A stretch of DNA of 64,000 nucleotides from Oceanirhabdus seepicola (lineage in GTDB: Bacteria > Bacillota > Clostridia > Clostridiales > Clostridiaceae): contig NZ_JAGSOJ010000004.1 of NCBI RefSeq assembly GCF_023684385.1, forward strand, positions 372,001-436,000, in the 5' to 3' direction. Made by a program: the position numbers and the translations under genes. Within the stretch, counting starts at the first letter, position 1; the number at the start of each line of letters is the position of its first letter. This document shows, piece after piece, positions 53,059-62,555 of the stretch. The notes beneath the pieces were generated by a model, which had not been told where the DNA came from, made no database searches, and saw nothing but the letters and a program-made list of their open reading frames with translations.

Positions 53059-53117
53059 GCAACATGTGTTGCGCAACTTATGTTACCTATTATAATATAC
53101 ATATTTTGGAGCGTCAA
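53059..53117 (-). promoter_or_regulatory. Promoter and nested palindromic operators of the TetR-methyltransferase operon
   Basis: -35 TTGACG (53112-53117), 17 bases, -10 TATAAT (53089-53094). Downstream lie overlapping perfect palindromes GTTGCGCAAC (53068-53077) and GCAACATGTGTTGC (53059-53072). Confidence 0.7.
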
Positions 53118-53155
53118 GTAAAAAAATACAGTTTTTGTCTGATTAATCATAAGAT

Positions 53156-53199
53156 AATAGGCTATACCTGTGATTAATAATCACAGATATAGCCTATTT
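53156..53199 (-). terminator. Terminator of rluF
   Basis: Long stem (AATAGGCTATA / TATAGCCTATT plus CTGTGAT / ATCACAG) just after the rluF stop. Confidence 0.75.
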
Positions 53200-53200
53200 T

Positions 53201-54043
53201 TTATTCTAAATAAGAACCTTCTTCTGTCTTTGTAGACGGCGAAACCATCTTGTTGATAATATCCATTTCTCCCTTGGTAAGATAACGCCACTTCCCAACC
53301 GGTAAATTTTCTAGTGTTACATTCATAATTCTTACTCTCTTAAGTTTTTTAACGTTATATCCTAAATACTCACACATTCTTCTTATTTGTCTATTTAATC
53401 CTTGGGTTAAAATTATTCTAAAAACGAATTTGTTTTCTCTTTCTACAGAGCATTTTTGTGTTACTGTATCTAAGATAGGTACTCCATTTCTCATCTTATT
53501 TATAAATTGAGGTGTTATAGGTTTATCTACCGTAACAACATATTCTTTTTCATGATTATTTCCTGCTCTTAAAATTTTATTTACTATATCCCCATCATTA
53601 GTTAGAAATATAAGTCCCTCTGATGGTTTATCTAATCTTCCAATAGGAAAAATTCTCTTTGGATGGTTGATAAAATCTACTATATTACCCTTAACTTTAT
53701 GCTCTGTAGTACATGTAATACCTACTGGCTTATTTAAAGCAATATAGATAGGTTCCTCTTTTGATTTCAATGGTTTTCCGTTAACCACAACCTTATCATT
53801 TAAAGTCACCTTAGTCCCCATCTCAGCTTTCACACCATTTACTGAAACTTTCCCTTGTTCAATAAATTTATCTGCTTCTCTTCTCGAACAAATCCCTGTA
53901 CTGCTTATGAATTTATTTAATCTTATCTCTTGAGTACTGTTCAGTGTCTGTTCGATAGTTACCTTTTGACTTGAACTGCTTTTATTTAAATTTCTTTTAT
54001 TTTTATGTGGGTTATTTTTTCTTGAGTTATTATTCCTTTTCAT
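53201..54043 (-). CDS. rluF: RluF-type 23S rRNA pseudouridine synthase
   Basis: 280 residues: a basic, Asn/Lys-rich leader to about 35, S4 RNA-binding domain at about 40-85 (RLNKFISSTGICSRREADKF), then the RsuA/RluB/E/F catalytic domain with GRLDKPSEGLIFLTNDGD (catalytic Asp) and GLNRQIRRMCEYLGY. Best fit is RluF (pseudouridine 2604). Monocistronic. Confidence 0.85.
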   Translation of the reverse strand: MKRNNNSRKNNPHKNKRNLNKSSSSQKVTIEQTLNSTQEIRLNKFISSTGICSRREADKFIEQGKVSVNGVKAEMGTKVTLNDKVVVNGKPLKSKEEPIYIALNKPVGITCTTEHKVKGNIVDFINHPKRIFPIGRLDKPSEGLIFLTNDGDIVNKILRAGNNHEKEYVVTVDKPITPQFINKMRNGVPILDTVTQKCSVERENKFVFRIILTQGLNRQIRRMCEYLGYNVKKLKRVRIMNVTLENLPVGKWRYLTKGEMDIINKMVSPSTKTEEGSYLE

Positions 54044-54116
54044 TTAATACCTTCCTTTAGTACTACTCACTAATATTAACTACAATAATAAATATAACAT
54101 ATATCTTATAAAATAT

Positions 54117-54154
54117 AAAAGGAATGGCATGTACAAAATACTCACCATTCCTTT
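54117..54154 (-). terminator. Terminator of the S41-like peptidase gene
   Basis: AAAGGAATGG / CCATTCCTTT with an inner loop, nine bases after the stop, T-rich flank. Confidence 0.65.
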
Positions 54155-54162
54155 AAAATAAA

Positions 54163-55434
54163 TTATTCTTGATTTCTTAATATACTATCCAAAACAGCAT
54201 CTCTACCATTTATCAAATCCTCAATGGAGTTCTCCACTATTACATCAGGCATAAAAGATTTATCATCTTCACTAACACATTTGAATATTTTTGAAAGTTC
54301 TGCATATTTAGTTGAGCAAGTTACTTCCAATTTTGAGTTAGGCAATACAAACTCTGAAATTGCACCATAATGATCTGGTTTTGTAAAAGTTGGTTCACCA
54401 ACAAAAATTGCATTGGTATATTCTTGTAATTGAATTGAATTTATAGCAGCTGATGATGCTGTATATTGTCCAACTATAACATATAACTTATGAAACTTAT
54501 TGATATGATCACGATCTATGATTTCCTTAAACAAAGGATGCATAGTACCCTCTTTACCCCCTGGATTATCTCTTAAATCAATTATGAATTTATCTACTTG
54601 ATTACTATCAACAACATCAAACACTTCCTTAATAAACTCCTCAATTGATTTATCTTTCATAGCAAAACAACGATTGTATTTTAAATAAATAGCTTTTGAA
54701 TCACTTAAATATTTAAACCAGTAATTTTCTTTAATATTTTGCATATATAATGGAATATTTTTATTCTGATTTCCTACAAACTTCATTTCCTTTATGGATT
54801 TAATATCTATAGCTTCAATATCCATATCAAACTGTTTACCTTCTTGATTTTCAAAAGTAAAAGTTATTACCTCTTTATCATCTATAATGTCTAATCCATA
54901 TAGCAATTCAGGTGATGTTATATATTTCTGTACTCTCTTCTTAATAACTACACTATTTTCATGTGGTATAATTGTTTCTAATAATTTGCTGATTTCTTTT
55001 ATTTCTATTCCATCTATTTTTGCAACCTTACAATAAAGTGCTTGGTTATATTCTTCTAAAGTTAATTTCACATAAAATCCATCCTTAAGCCATTCAACAT
55101 GTATTGGAAATACATTCTCAAATGCCTCATGTACATCTGTGTGTGAGTCTTCTAAATAAGCAATTATCTTTCTCATACCTATATTAATTTTTTCGTCATC
55201 TATATTAGGAACTGACTCAATAAGCTCATTAATTTGATTATAAAATTCATCCTTCGTTTTTTCATCTTCTAATTTAGGATGTGTCTTAACAAATTCCTTT
55301 GCCATATAGTTTATATCTTCTATCCACTGTTTTTTACTTATACTTTCAGCAGCAAAAACATTTTCACTGCATATTGATAAAAATGAGCATACACTCAAAC
55401 ATAGGAAAAGTGCAAAGCTAATAATTTTTTTCAT
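54163..55434 (-). CDS. Secreted S41-family (C-terminal processing-like) peptidase
   Basis: 423 residues. Signal peptide at 1-28 (FALFLCLSVCSFLSIC, then VFAAES). The C-terminal half has the S41/tail-specific protease fold: FIIDLRDNPGGKEG and VIVGQYTASSAAINSIQL, the latter placing the presumed catalytic Ser, followed by FVGEPTFTKP. A PDZ domain is not evident. Adjacent to the Bce-type permease gene on the same strand (50-base gap); a link to envelope stress is possible but unproven. Confidence 0.7.
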   Translation of the reverse strand: MKKIISFALFLCLSVCSFLSICSENVFAAESISKKQWIEDINYMAKEFVKTHPKLEDEKTKDEFYNQINELIESVPNIDDEKINIGMRKIIAYLEDSHTDVHEAFENVFPIHVEWLKDGFYVKLTLEEYNQALYCKVAKIDGIEIKEISKLLETIIPHENSVVIKKRVQKYITSPELLYGLDIIDDKEVITFTFENQEGKQFDMDIEAIDIKSIKEMKFVGNQNKNIPLYMQNIKENYWFKYLSDSKAIYLKYNRCFAMKDKSIEEFIKEVFDVVDSNQVDKFIIDLRDNPGGKEGTMHPLFKEIIDRDHINKFHKLYVIVGQYTASSAAINSIQLQEYTNAIFVGEPTFTKPDHYGAISEFVLPNSKLEVTCSTKYAELSKIFKCVSEDDKSFMPDVIVENSIEDLINGRDAVLDSILRNQE

Positions 55435-55484
55435 AATACTACCTCCAAAACTTTTATTGTATTATTTAAACTAACCCCTCTATC

Positions 55485-57482
55485 TTAATTCTCTATATTA
55501 TTCTTAAAACCAACCACAGTAGCAATAAAATAACTTACATATATGAAACAGAACAATCCAAATGATATTAAAAAACCTTTACCTACAGCATTCTCTGTTA
55601 AAATAAAACTAAAATAAGCCTTACTAAGAATTTCACTAAATACCACTATATGAATTATTGGTAAAATCAATGGTATAGCGAAATATATTCCTACTTGTTT
55701 TAATACCAATATGTTTATATCTCTATTCTCCATTCCCAGCTTCCTAAGAATATCAAATCTATATTTATGTTCACTAGAATCCATCAACTGTTGAAGAGCT
55801 AATACAGTACAACATATTATCAAAAATATTATTCCTAAATATAATGCTACAAAACTATATGTTGCTGAAACTGTATAGGATCTTTCTACTTCGCTAACTC
55901 TTGTCCATGCCATCCATGCACGACCAATTCCTTCTTCATATTTATCTTGATTGTACTTTGACTTAAACCAATCACTGATGAAGATTCTTAATTTTAAATC
56001 AAATTCTTTTGAAATCTTCCTATTATAATTTGCTAAAAAGCTAGAATCCTTTACTTCCAACCCTTTACACACCTTATCAGGTACAATCACAGTTATATCA
56101 TATCCGGCAAATCCACCACTTTGTCCAATATGTTCATCATAAAACTTTTGTTCATCACTTTTTAATTTGATACCATTAACCTGAATACTTGGATTTGACT
56201 TGATGTATTCTGAAATGTTCTCTTTCAGATAATCTTGATTAGAATGTATAATAAATTCATCATTCATTAAACTAACCTTTTTCAACCCCAACAATTGTCT
56301 CAAATTATTATAATCACTATATGCCATGATAGATATACAATCCTTATCATACCTCTTTTTTATATGATTCAAATTCTCTTTATTGATAATGTCCTTTGAT
56401 ATCTTTGAATCCAAAGAAAATAATTTAACTTCAATATACTTCTCTAATTCAAATTCACTTTTTTCAACAAATTCATATACATTTTTATAATCAATATCAC
56501 TTCTTTTGGCTGTAATCATAATGTCATAAGGGTATTCAGCCTCAATTGAATTTTGAATTTCTTCTGAAAATGTAAACCCCATAAGGAATGCACCGATAGT
56601 AATAGATAATAATATAGCCATTGTTCCCATGACAAAGCCATTTGTGTTAACTTTAGATATAATTTGATTAGTTAAGAAAAGGTTTGAACCCTTATATTTA
56701 AATTTCTTGAATCTATTTTTTAAAAATAATATGAATGTACCAAATGATATATATACTCCATAAGTTCCAACTATACTTAATCCTAATATTATTAGCATAT
56801 CAATAAGCTTTGAAAGTTTTATAGCCGCCCAGTAATATCCCAGTACAATCATAATTACTGATAAAATAGCAATTAAAAGATATACTTTAAAATTCTTGAT
56901 TTTTATCTCTTCATTTCTTTTATAGTCATTTAATAAATCATAAAGTTTTATCTTGTATAGAGTTCTATAGTTTAATAATGTCACAAATAAGTATATTAAT
57001 ATGAAGAAAATAGTTGTTATATAAATTGCTTCTAGTGATATACTGAAATGTATATCCATTGGAACATGAAACATATTTGTAACAATACTAGCAAATACTT
57101 GAGTTAAATATACTCCTATGAAAACTCCTACTAGTAAGGCTAACGCTCCAATAATAATACTCTCTATTAAAAACATAATAGCAACATTTCTTTGCTCCAT
57201 TCCAAGGATTAAATATATACCAAACTCTCTTTTTCTTCTATTCATTATAAACTTTGAAACATATGATATTAAGAATCCCATAGCAAATGCCATAATAACA
57301 GATACTATGATCATAGTGTAAGAAAATGCTTTAATATTAATGGTAAGATTCTTTATCTGAGGTTCAAAACTCAAAGCATTGAATGAATACATCAATGAAA
57401 ATGAGATAACCAATGTAATAAAAAATATTAGATAATCTTTTATTGATCGTTTACCATTTCTTATGGATAGTTTAGCGTACAT
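55485..57482 (-). CDS. bceB: BceB-type ABC transporter permease
   Basis: A 665-residue FtsX/MacB-related permease with about ten membrane helices and one large outside domain (about 310-520) between helices 7 and 8, the hallmark of BceB proteins that bind lipid II-complexed peptide antibiotics. Opening MYAKLSIRNGKRSIKDYLIF is typical. Overlaps the ATPase gene by 11 bases. Works with the ATPase and the two-component genes just upstream. Confidence 0.85.
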   Translation of the reverse strand: MYAKLSIRNGKRSIKDYLIFFITLVISFSLMYSFNALSFEPQIKNLTINIKAFSYTMIIVSVIMAFAMGFLISYVSKFIMNRRKREFGIYLILGMEQRNVAIMFLIESIIIGALALLVGVFIGVYLTQVFASIVTNMFHVPMDIHFSISLEAIYITTIFFILIYLFVTLLNYRTLYKIKLYDLLNDYKRNEEIKIKNFKVYLLIAILSVIMIVLGYYWAAIKLSKLIDMLIILGLSIVGTYGVYISFGTFILFLKNRFKKFKYKGSNLFLTNQIISKVNTNGFVMGTMAILLSITIGAFLMGFTFSEEIQNSIEAEYPYDIMITAKRSDIDYKNVYEFVEKSEFELEKYIEVKLFSLDSKISKDIINKENLNHIKKRYDKDCISIMAYSDYNNLRQLLGLKKVSLMNDEFIIHSNQDYLKENISEYIKSNPSIQVNGIKLKSDEQKFYDEHIGQSGGFAGYDITVIVPDKVCKGLEVKDSSFLANYNRKISKEFDLKLRIFISDWFKSKYNQDKYEEGIGRAWMAWTRVSEVERSYTVSATYSFVALYLGIIFLIICCTVLALQQLMDSSEHKYRFDILRKLGMENRDINILVLKQVGIYFAIPLILPIIHIVVFSEILSKAYFSFILTENAVGKGFLISFGLFCFIYVSYFIATVVGFKNNIEN

Positions 57483-58239
57483 TAGATATGTTCCCCCCTA
57501 ACAACGTCAACACATCAATTATTTCATTGAAGAATTCACTACGACTTTTATTTCCTTTTATTAATTCTGTAAAAATTTTCCCATCCTTTATAAAAATTAT
57601 CCTGTCACAATAACTAGCTGAAAAAGCATCATGAGTTACCATGAGTATAGTAGCATCCATATCTTTATTTAAGGAACTTATGGTTTCTAACAACATTTGA
57701 GCTGACTTAGAATCTAAAGCTCCAGTAGGTTCATCAGCTAGAATTATTTTAGGCTTTGTTACAATTGCCCTTGCACAAGCAGTTCGTTGTTTTTGCCCAC
57801 CTGATATCTCGTAAGGATATCTATTTAAAATATCCTCTATACCTAATTTTTTTGATATATTCTCAACAATGCCATCAATTTCATGAGAACTATACTTATT
57901 TATAGTTAAAGCTAAAGCTATATTTTCATGTACAGTCAAAGTATCCAAGATATTAAACTCTTGAAATATGAATCCTAAGTTTTCTCTCCTAAATTTAGCA
58001 ATTTTCTTTTTTCTAATCTCAGTAATATCCTCTCCATTTATATAAATATGTCCAGCACTAACATTATCAATAGTTGATATGAGATTCAATAATGTTGTCT
58101 TTCCTGACCCAGACTGACCCATTATTCCTACAAATTCACCTTCATTCACAACAAAGCTCATTTCATCAATAGCCTTAACGATATTCCCCTTGTTTCCATA
58201 ATACTTTTGTATATTCTCTACCCTTAAAATATTTTCCAT
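57472..58239 (-). CDS. bceA: BceA-type ABC transporter ATPase
   Basis: 255 residues from the ATG at 58239 (GAGGTG upstream; the GTG at 58248 is part of that site). Walker A GQSGSGKTT near 42, signature ISGGQKQRT, Walker B ILADEPTGALD, switch His in MVTHDAFSA. Subgroup of LolD/MacB-like ATPases. Transcribed with bceB from a BceR-type site at 58308. Confidence 0.9.
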   Translation of the reverse strand: MENILRVENIQKYYGNKGNIVKAIDEMSFVVNEGEFVGIMGQSGSGKTTLLNLISTIDNVSAGHIYINGEDITEIRKKKIAKFRRENLGFIFQEFNILDTLTVHENIALALTINKYSSHEIDGIVENISKKLGIEDILNRYPYEISGGQKQRTACARAIVTKPKIILADEPTGALDSKSAQMLLETISSLNKDMDATILMVTHDAFSASYCDRIIFIKDGKIFTELIKGNKSRSEFFNEIIDVLTLLGGNISNVR

Positions 58240-58307
58240 GTTTATCACCTCAACACAATTGTATTATATTAAGTCCTTCTATTGTATATTTAATCATTAC
58301 ACCAAAG

Positions 58308-58321
58308 TTACAGAGTTGTCA
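58308..58321 (-). promoter_or_regulatory. BceR-type response regulator binding site
   Basis: On the minus strand TGACA-ACTC-TGTAA, matching the TNACA-N4-TGTAA motif described for BceR-like regulators, about 70 bases before bceA. Confidence 0.7.
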
Positions 58322-58334
58322 GATAAGAAAAAAA

Positions 58335-58348
58335 GAGTCCTAGGACTC
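58335..58348 (-). terminator. Terminator of the bceRS genes
   Basis: Palindrome GAGTCCTAGGACTC overlapping the bceS stop, followed on the minus strand by TTTTTTT. It separates bceRS from bceAB. Confidence 0.8.
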
Positions 58349-59356
58349 AAACTTTACGAAATTCCCTTTTGGGAAAAATATTGATACTTTTGTATATTGA
58401 TTTTTAACTGATGAAATCTTAATTTCATGATCCAGTTTTATACACAACTTCTTGCAAAGGTATAACCCTATTCCCGTGGATTTTGTGCTCATTCTTCCAT
58501 TAGATCCTGTGAATCCTTTTTCAAAAACACGACTTAGCTCATCTTCTTCTATTCCTATTCCATTATCTTTTATATTAAGACATACTCCATTTTTTATATC
58601 TTCACAGTATATTTCAATCTTCGGTTCTTGTTGATTTTTATATTTAATTGAGTTATCTAAAACTAATCCAATAATAAACTCAATCCATTTACCATCAGAA
58701 TAGATAGTATTATCTAGGTTATGAAGTTTTACTTTGATTCCATTTCTTAAAAACATCTGCTTGTTCTTCATAAGAACTGAGGTTACACACTTTTCCGTGG
58801 ACACTTCTTTTACGAAATAATCCTTGTCCACATTCTCACTTCTTGCATAAAATAGAGCCTGCTCAACAAATCCATCTATCTTCTCTAGTTCATATAGAAT
58901 ATTTCTTGTTGTTGATGTCTTATCATTTTCACTTATTAATTTCACAGCTGCAATAGGTGTTTTTATCTCGTGAATCCATTGCTCTATATACTCCTTATAC
59001 TCTTTACGTTCACCTTTAACCTCGTTTATCTTCTCTAGCATAGATTTATTAGCCTTTTTCATCAAATAATAATATGGAATTGCATCACTATATTTGGGAC
59101 AATCTATCATTTCCCCAATTAAATACTTCTCCTTCATATTATCTACTATTTCTATTAACTCATCATAGTACTTTTTCCTTCTTAGAAATTGAGTGCTATA
59201 GACTATTACCACGATAAAAACCCATGCTATTATTATTAAAGAAACCTCACCTAAGCTATTTCCCACATTTATCAGATATAGTGAAAGCGTAAACGCACAT
59301 AGAATATTTAATAATATTTCATTAAATTTTCCTTTTAAAAAATCATATAAATTCAC
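58340..59356 (-). CDS. bceS: BceS-type intramembrane-sensing histidine kinase
   Basis: 338 residues with only two N-terminal membrane helices and a loop of a few residues between them, the intramembrane-sensing type. HisKA at about 115-180 with His129 (EQWIHEIKTPIAA), HATPase with LDNSIKYKN, DNGIGIEEDEL and TGIGLYLCKKL. Such kinases sense through the BceAB transporter. Overlaps the regulator gene by four bases. Confidence 0.9.
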   Translation of the reverse strand: MNLYDFLKGKFNEILLNILCAFTLSLYLINVGNSLGEVSLIIIAWVFIVVIVYSTQFLRRKKYYDELIEIVDNMKEKYLIGEMIDCPKYSDAIPYYYLMKKANKSMLEKINEVKGERKEYKEYIEQWIHEIKTPIAAVKLISENDKTSTTRNILYELEKIDGFVEQALFYARSENVDKDYFVKEVSTEKCVTSVLMKNKQMFLRNGIKVKLHNLDNTIYSDGKWIEFIIGLVLDNSIKYKNQQEPKIEIYCEDIKNGVCLNIKDNGIGIEEDELSRVFEKGFTGSNGRMSTKSTGIGLYLCKKLCIKLDHEIKISSVKNQYTKVSIFFPKGNFVKFES

Positions 59357-60021
59357 AGTATATACCCCTGTCCTCTTTTAGTTTTGATAAAATCAAATAT
59401 ATCTATCTCCTCAAGTTTCTTCCTTATACGTGTTATGTTAACTGATAGAGCATTATCATCAACAAACACTTCGCTATCCCATAAGTATTCCACTATATCA
59501 GCTCTAGGAACAATTTTATTTTTATTAACAAATAAATAATTCATTATCTTAAGCTCGGTTTTAGTCAGCTCTATCTTTTTACCCTCATACTCTAACTCAC
59601 TTGATAAAATATTTATTTTAACTCCCTTGTACTCTATAATATCAGAAATGGAATCATTAGAATAAGCTCGCTTGAGTAAAGAAGATATTCTTGCAATAAG
59701 TATTGATGTATTATAGGGTTTGGTTATAAAATCATCTCCACCTATTGATATACTCATCAATTCATCCAAGTCACTATCCCTACTAGTTACAAATATAATT
59801 GGAACACTTGAAAAACTTCTTATCTCACTACAAAGTTTGTACCCATCTATATATGGAATATTTATATCTAAAAGAATCAGATGTGGATTTTCGTTTTTTA
59901 TCTTATCTATAGATTTATCAAATTCTTCTAAAGCAACAACATCATAATTGTTTCTCATAAGCAACTGCGATAATTCATTCCTAATTTGAAAATCATCTTC
60001 AACTATCAAAATTTTAAACAT
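59353..60021 (-). CDS. bceR: BceR-type OmpR-family response regulator
   Basis: 222 residues: receiver at 1-115 with phospho-acceptor Asp52 (LILLDINIPYIDGY) and Lys near 102 (ITKPYNTSIL), winged helix at about 128-222 (LTKTELKIMNYLF, RIRKKLEE, KTKRGQGYIL). First gene of the four-gene module; likely activates bceAB through 58308-58321. Confidence 0.9.
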   Translation of the reverse strand: MFKILIVEDDFQIRNELSQLLMRNNYDVVALEEFDKSIDKIKNENPHLILLDINIPYIDGYKLCSEIRSFSSVPIIFVTSRDSDLDELMSISIGGDDFITKPYNTSILIARISSLLKRAYSNDSISDIIEYKGVKINILSSELEYEGKKIELTKTELKIMNYLFVNKNKIVPRADIVEYLWDSEVFVDDNALSVNITRIRKKLEEIDIFDFIKTKRGQGYIL

Positions 60022-60178
60022 TTAATCCCCTCAATCAAAGATTAGCTTAAAAATTACTTCCCTTTATGTTTCAAAAATATGAATGGTTCTTTCACTTTTC
60101 GAAACAACTTTAGGGGAAGTTATTTTAAAACGCTCTCTAAGTTATTTACTATTAATTTATATGTTATGTTAGTATTTG

Positions 60179-60280
60179 TCAATCACCCCTTAATATAAAA
60201 TTTATTGGCTGTACTAATCTATCATCTAAATCTTCAGGGTACCAATGCTTTATTCCATCATTAAATATTAACAATTTATA
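60179..60280 (-). pseudogene. Relic of the 3' end of an alpha/beta hydrolase gene
   Basis: Minus-strand codons read NDGIKHWYPEDLDDRLVQPI, then NFILRGD-stop. The intact gene at 61144 ends NDGIGHWYPEDLNDKLEQAI, then DFILK. About 30 codons remain. The relic and the intact tail flank the lipoprotein gene at 60385, pointing to a duplication around it. The rest of 60022-60384 is promoter-like and otherwise empty. Confidence 0.75.
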
Positions 60281-60384
60281 TCTCTTTTATTAAGAAATTT
60301 GTTACTTTTTAATGATATACTTTGGTTAAGGTTATAATAAACAATAGATAGTTTCAAACAAAAGAAATTGTGGAGGATTTTAAA

Positions 60385-60951
60385 ATGAATCGTAAAAAGA
60401 TAATTGTTTTAGCTACAGCGTTAATAATAAGTACTCTAGCCTTTGTAGGGTGTGGAAAAACTAATAATGATAATACATTAAATAAAGAAAAAGCTAAAGT
60501 TGAAGATACTACTAAGAAGGATACTGATAAGAAAGATATTCAAAAAGAAAATAATAAAGAAGATAATAAAGAAAATGTAAAAATAGAAGATGGTGAAGTA
60601 GAAAAAGTCGAAGAATCAGAAAAAGTTGGAGAAACAGATACTGAATTAGGTAAGGAGGATTCTTCAGAAAGCGAAGAAGTAAAACTTAAAGAATATGATG
60701 CAGTAGCTACTATAGACCCTTTAATGTTCGGTGCTAATGTAACTGTAACTTGTGAAGATTCAGAAATTGCTACTTACAAAATTTTCACTGAAATTGATGG
60801 TAAAATGGAACCTCTTCATAATGATAAAATTGCAATTGGAGAAGTTGCTAAAGAGTTATTCCCAGCTAAAGAAGGTCAAACAGTTGTTGTTAAATTTTTC
60901 GATGCTAATGGTACTTTATTAGGAGAAAGTGAAACAACTTTAGTAATATAG
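60385..60951 (+). CDS. Small lipoprotein with charged linker
   Basis: 188 residues from the ATG at 60385 (GGAGG eight bases upstream). Lipobox AFVGC near residue 22, then about 85 residues rich in Lys, Glu and Asp, then a compact domain of about 80 residues (YDAVATIDPLMFGANVTVTC, DANGTLLGESETT) that looks like a small beta fold. Function unknown; cell-surface anchored. Own terminator at 61034. Confidence 0.6.
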   Translation: MNRKKIIVLATALIISTLAFVGCGKTNNDNTLNKEKAKVEDTTKKDTDKKDIQKENNKEDNKENVKIEDGEVEKVEESEKVGETDTELGKEDSSESEEVKLKEYDAVATIDPLMFGANVTVTCEDSEIATYKIFTEIDGKMEPLHNDKIAIGEVAKELFPAKEGQTVVVKFFDANGTLLGESETTLVI

Positions 60952-61033
60952 TCTGTGTAACCTCAAAATGGATATGTAAAAATAGTATCTCAAGCATATA
61001 ACATAGATCTAACTACAGTCTCAACAAAAATAC

Positions 61034-61070
61034 CCTATGAAATAAACACATTATCTGTTTATTTCATAGG
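61034..61070 (+). terminator. Terminator of the small lipoprotein gene
   Basis: A perfect 15-bp stem (CCTATGAAATAAACA and complement), 7-base loop, then TTTTCT. Confidence 0.85.
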
Positions 61071-61143
61071 TTTTCTATTAGCTAAAATAATGAACAGTAC
61101 TGAAAATGTATTTATTGATAATTCAATAAAACATTTATAAATT

Positions 61144-62115
61144 TTACTTTAATATAAAGTCTATGGCTTGTTCTAATTTATCATTTAAATCTTCAGGGTA
61201 CCAATGACCTATCCCATCATTAATGTAATATTCATATGGCACTTCAACATCCTTAAATCCCTTCATCATTTCTTCCACTTCTTTCATTGGTAGATCCTCT
61301 TTTCCTTCCATAAACACACCTTTAACACCTCTATGTAGCGCCTTCTCAACATTTTCTTTAGTAAATGATTTCGGTTTTTCTGAGCATAAAGAAATAAAGC
61401 CCTTTAGTGGAATACTATTATTCATTACAATATCTATAGATGCGGTTGCCCCTCCAGAGAATCCTCCAATTATGATACTCTTTTCGTCAATTGAATACTC
61501 ATTACTTATATCATCGTAACATTTCTTAATCTCACGGTATGCTGAATCATAGCATTCAATATCTACTCCTCTTTTTTCCCATGCGTACCCATTGTGATGT
61601 GATACTTGAGATGATTGAATATACACAACAATGAATTCTCTATCATGAAACTTTTCTGGTTTCCAAAACTCCATATGTTTCTGAATATTTTCCCCATCAC
61701 CATGAAGATTAAAAAATAGTGGATATTTTTTTTCTTTATTATACCCATGAGGTAAATATACTATATATTCAAATTTTGATTTTTCTTGAATCTCTTTTCT
61801 TAATAGATTATTTTTTTCTTTCAACTTTTTAAACCGTGTATCTTCTTCTAATGGATTAAACCTACTCCAATGTAAAGGACAAGTAAAACCTTTATTAACA
61901 AGATATAATATTGTATCAAAACACTCTTCATACATTCCAATGTTAGTATATAATCTAGCTTTGTCTATCATCATATCAAATAAATATTTTTGAATCTCTT
62001 CTTCTGGAAGGCTTTTCATTCCCTTTTCTAATAAATTTAAAGCTTCCTTATATTTTCCTTGTATATATGGTATTGAATAATCTTTCTCTAATTCTTTAAA
62101 ACTATTGTATAACAT
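61144..62115 (-). CDS. Alpha/beta hydrolase with N-terminal helical (TPR-like) region
   Basis: 323 residues. The first 110 are helical repeats of the TPR type (YKEALNLLEKGMKSLPEEE; YTNIGMYEECFDTILYLVNK). The C-terminal 210 form an esterase/phospholipase-like hydrolase: YPLFFNLHGDGENIQKH, nucleophile in IIIGGFSGGATAS, and a late His in DGIGHWYPED. Cytosolic. Substrate unknown. The 3' end also exists as a relic at 60179. Confidence 0.75.
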   Translation of the reverse strand: MLYNSFKELEKDYSIPYIQGKYKEALNLLEKGMKSLPEEEIQKYLFDMMIDKARLYTNIGMYEECFDTILYLVNKGFTCPLHWSRFNPLEEDTRFKKLKEKNNLLRKEIQEKSKFEYIVYLPHGYNKEKKYPLFFNLHGDGENIQKHMEFWKPEKFHDREFIVVYIQSSQVSHHNGYAWEKRGVDIECYDSAYREIKKCYDDISNEYSIDEKSIIIGGFSGGATASIDIVMNNSIPLKGFISLCSEKPKSFTKENVEKALHRGVKGVFMEGKEDLPMKEVEEMMKGFKDVEVPYEYYINDGIGHWYPEDLNDKLEQAIDFILK

Positions 62116-62162
62116 AGTAATCCCCCCAAATATTTTGCCAACTTATATTCAGATTATATCAA

Positions 62163-62194
62163 AAAAACACTGACAACTACTCGTCAGCGTTTTT
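62163..62194 (-). terminator. Terminator of the small membrane protein gene
   Basis: AAAAACGCTGAC / GTCAGTGTTTTT on the minus strand (one G-U), 8-base loop, seven bases after the stop. Confidence 0.8.
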
Positions 62195-62201
62195 CTAAAT
62201 T

Positions 62202-62534
62202 TTAGAAATCTTTTAAGTACAGTGCAATAATCAAAATAGAAATACCTAATCTTATAATATGATGTTTAGGATTTAACTTTCCATGCATGTTAAATCCATT
62301 TCTTATGGTTGCAATATGAATTATTACTAATCCTACAATTAATAGTGCAGACATATGATACATCAGTATATAACTAAATATAATTGTAGTTATGATTATA
62401 CTTCCCCCTATAACCATTAATAAACTAGACCATAAATTAATATTCTTTTGTTTCATTTGAATTATACCAGCGAGAATAGATAACCCACCGTAAGCGATTC
62501 CTAAAATTAATAAACAAATACTAAGAGCATTCAT
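62202..62534 (-). CDS. Small four-helix membrane protein of unknown function
   Basis: 110 residues with four membrane helices (about 1-22, 32-55, 58-78, 88-107) and no recognised motif. It follows the MerR gene by 21 bases and is probably co-transcribed with it; MerR regulators often control a small membrane protein or efflux component. Confidence 0.55.
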   Translation of the reverse strand: MNALSICLLILGIAYGGLSILAGIIQMKQKNINLWSSLLMVIGGSIIITTIIFSYILMYHMSALLIVGLVIIHIATIRNGFNMHGKLNPKHHIIRLGISILIIALYLKDF

Positions 62535-62555
62535 TTTCTTTCTCCTTAAAATTAA

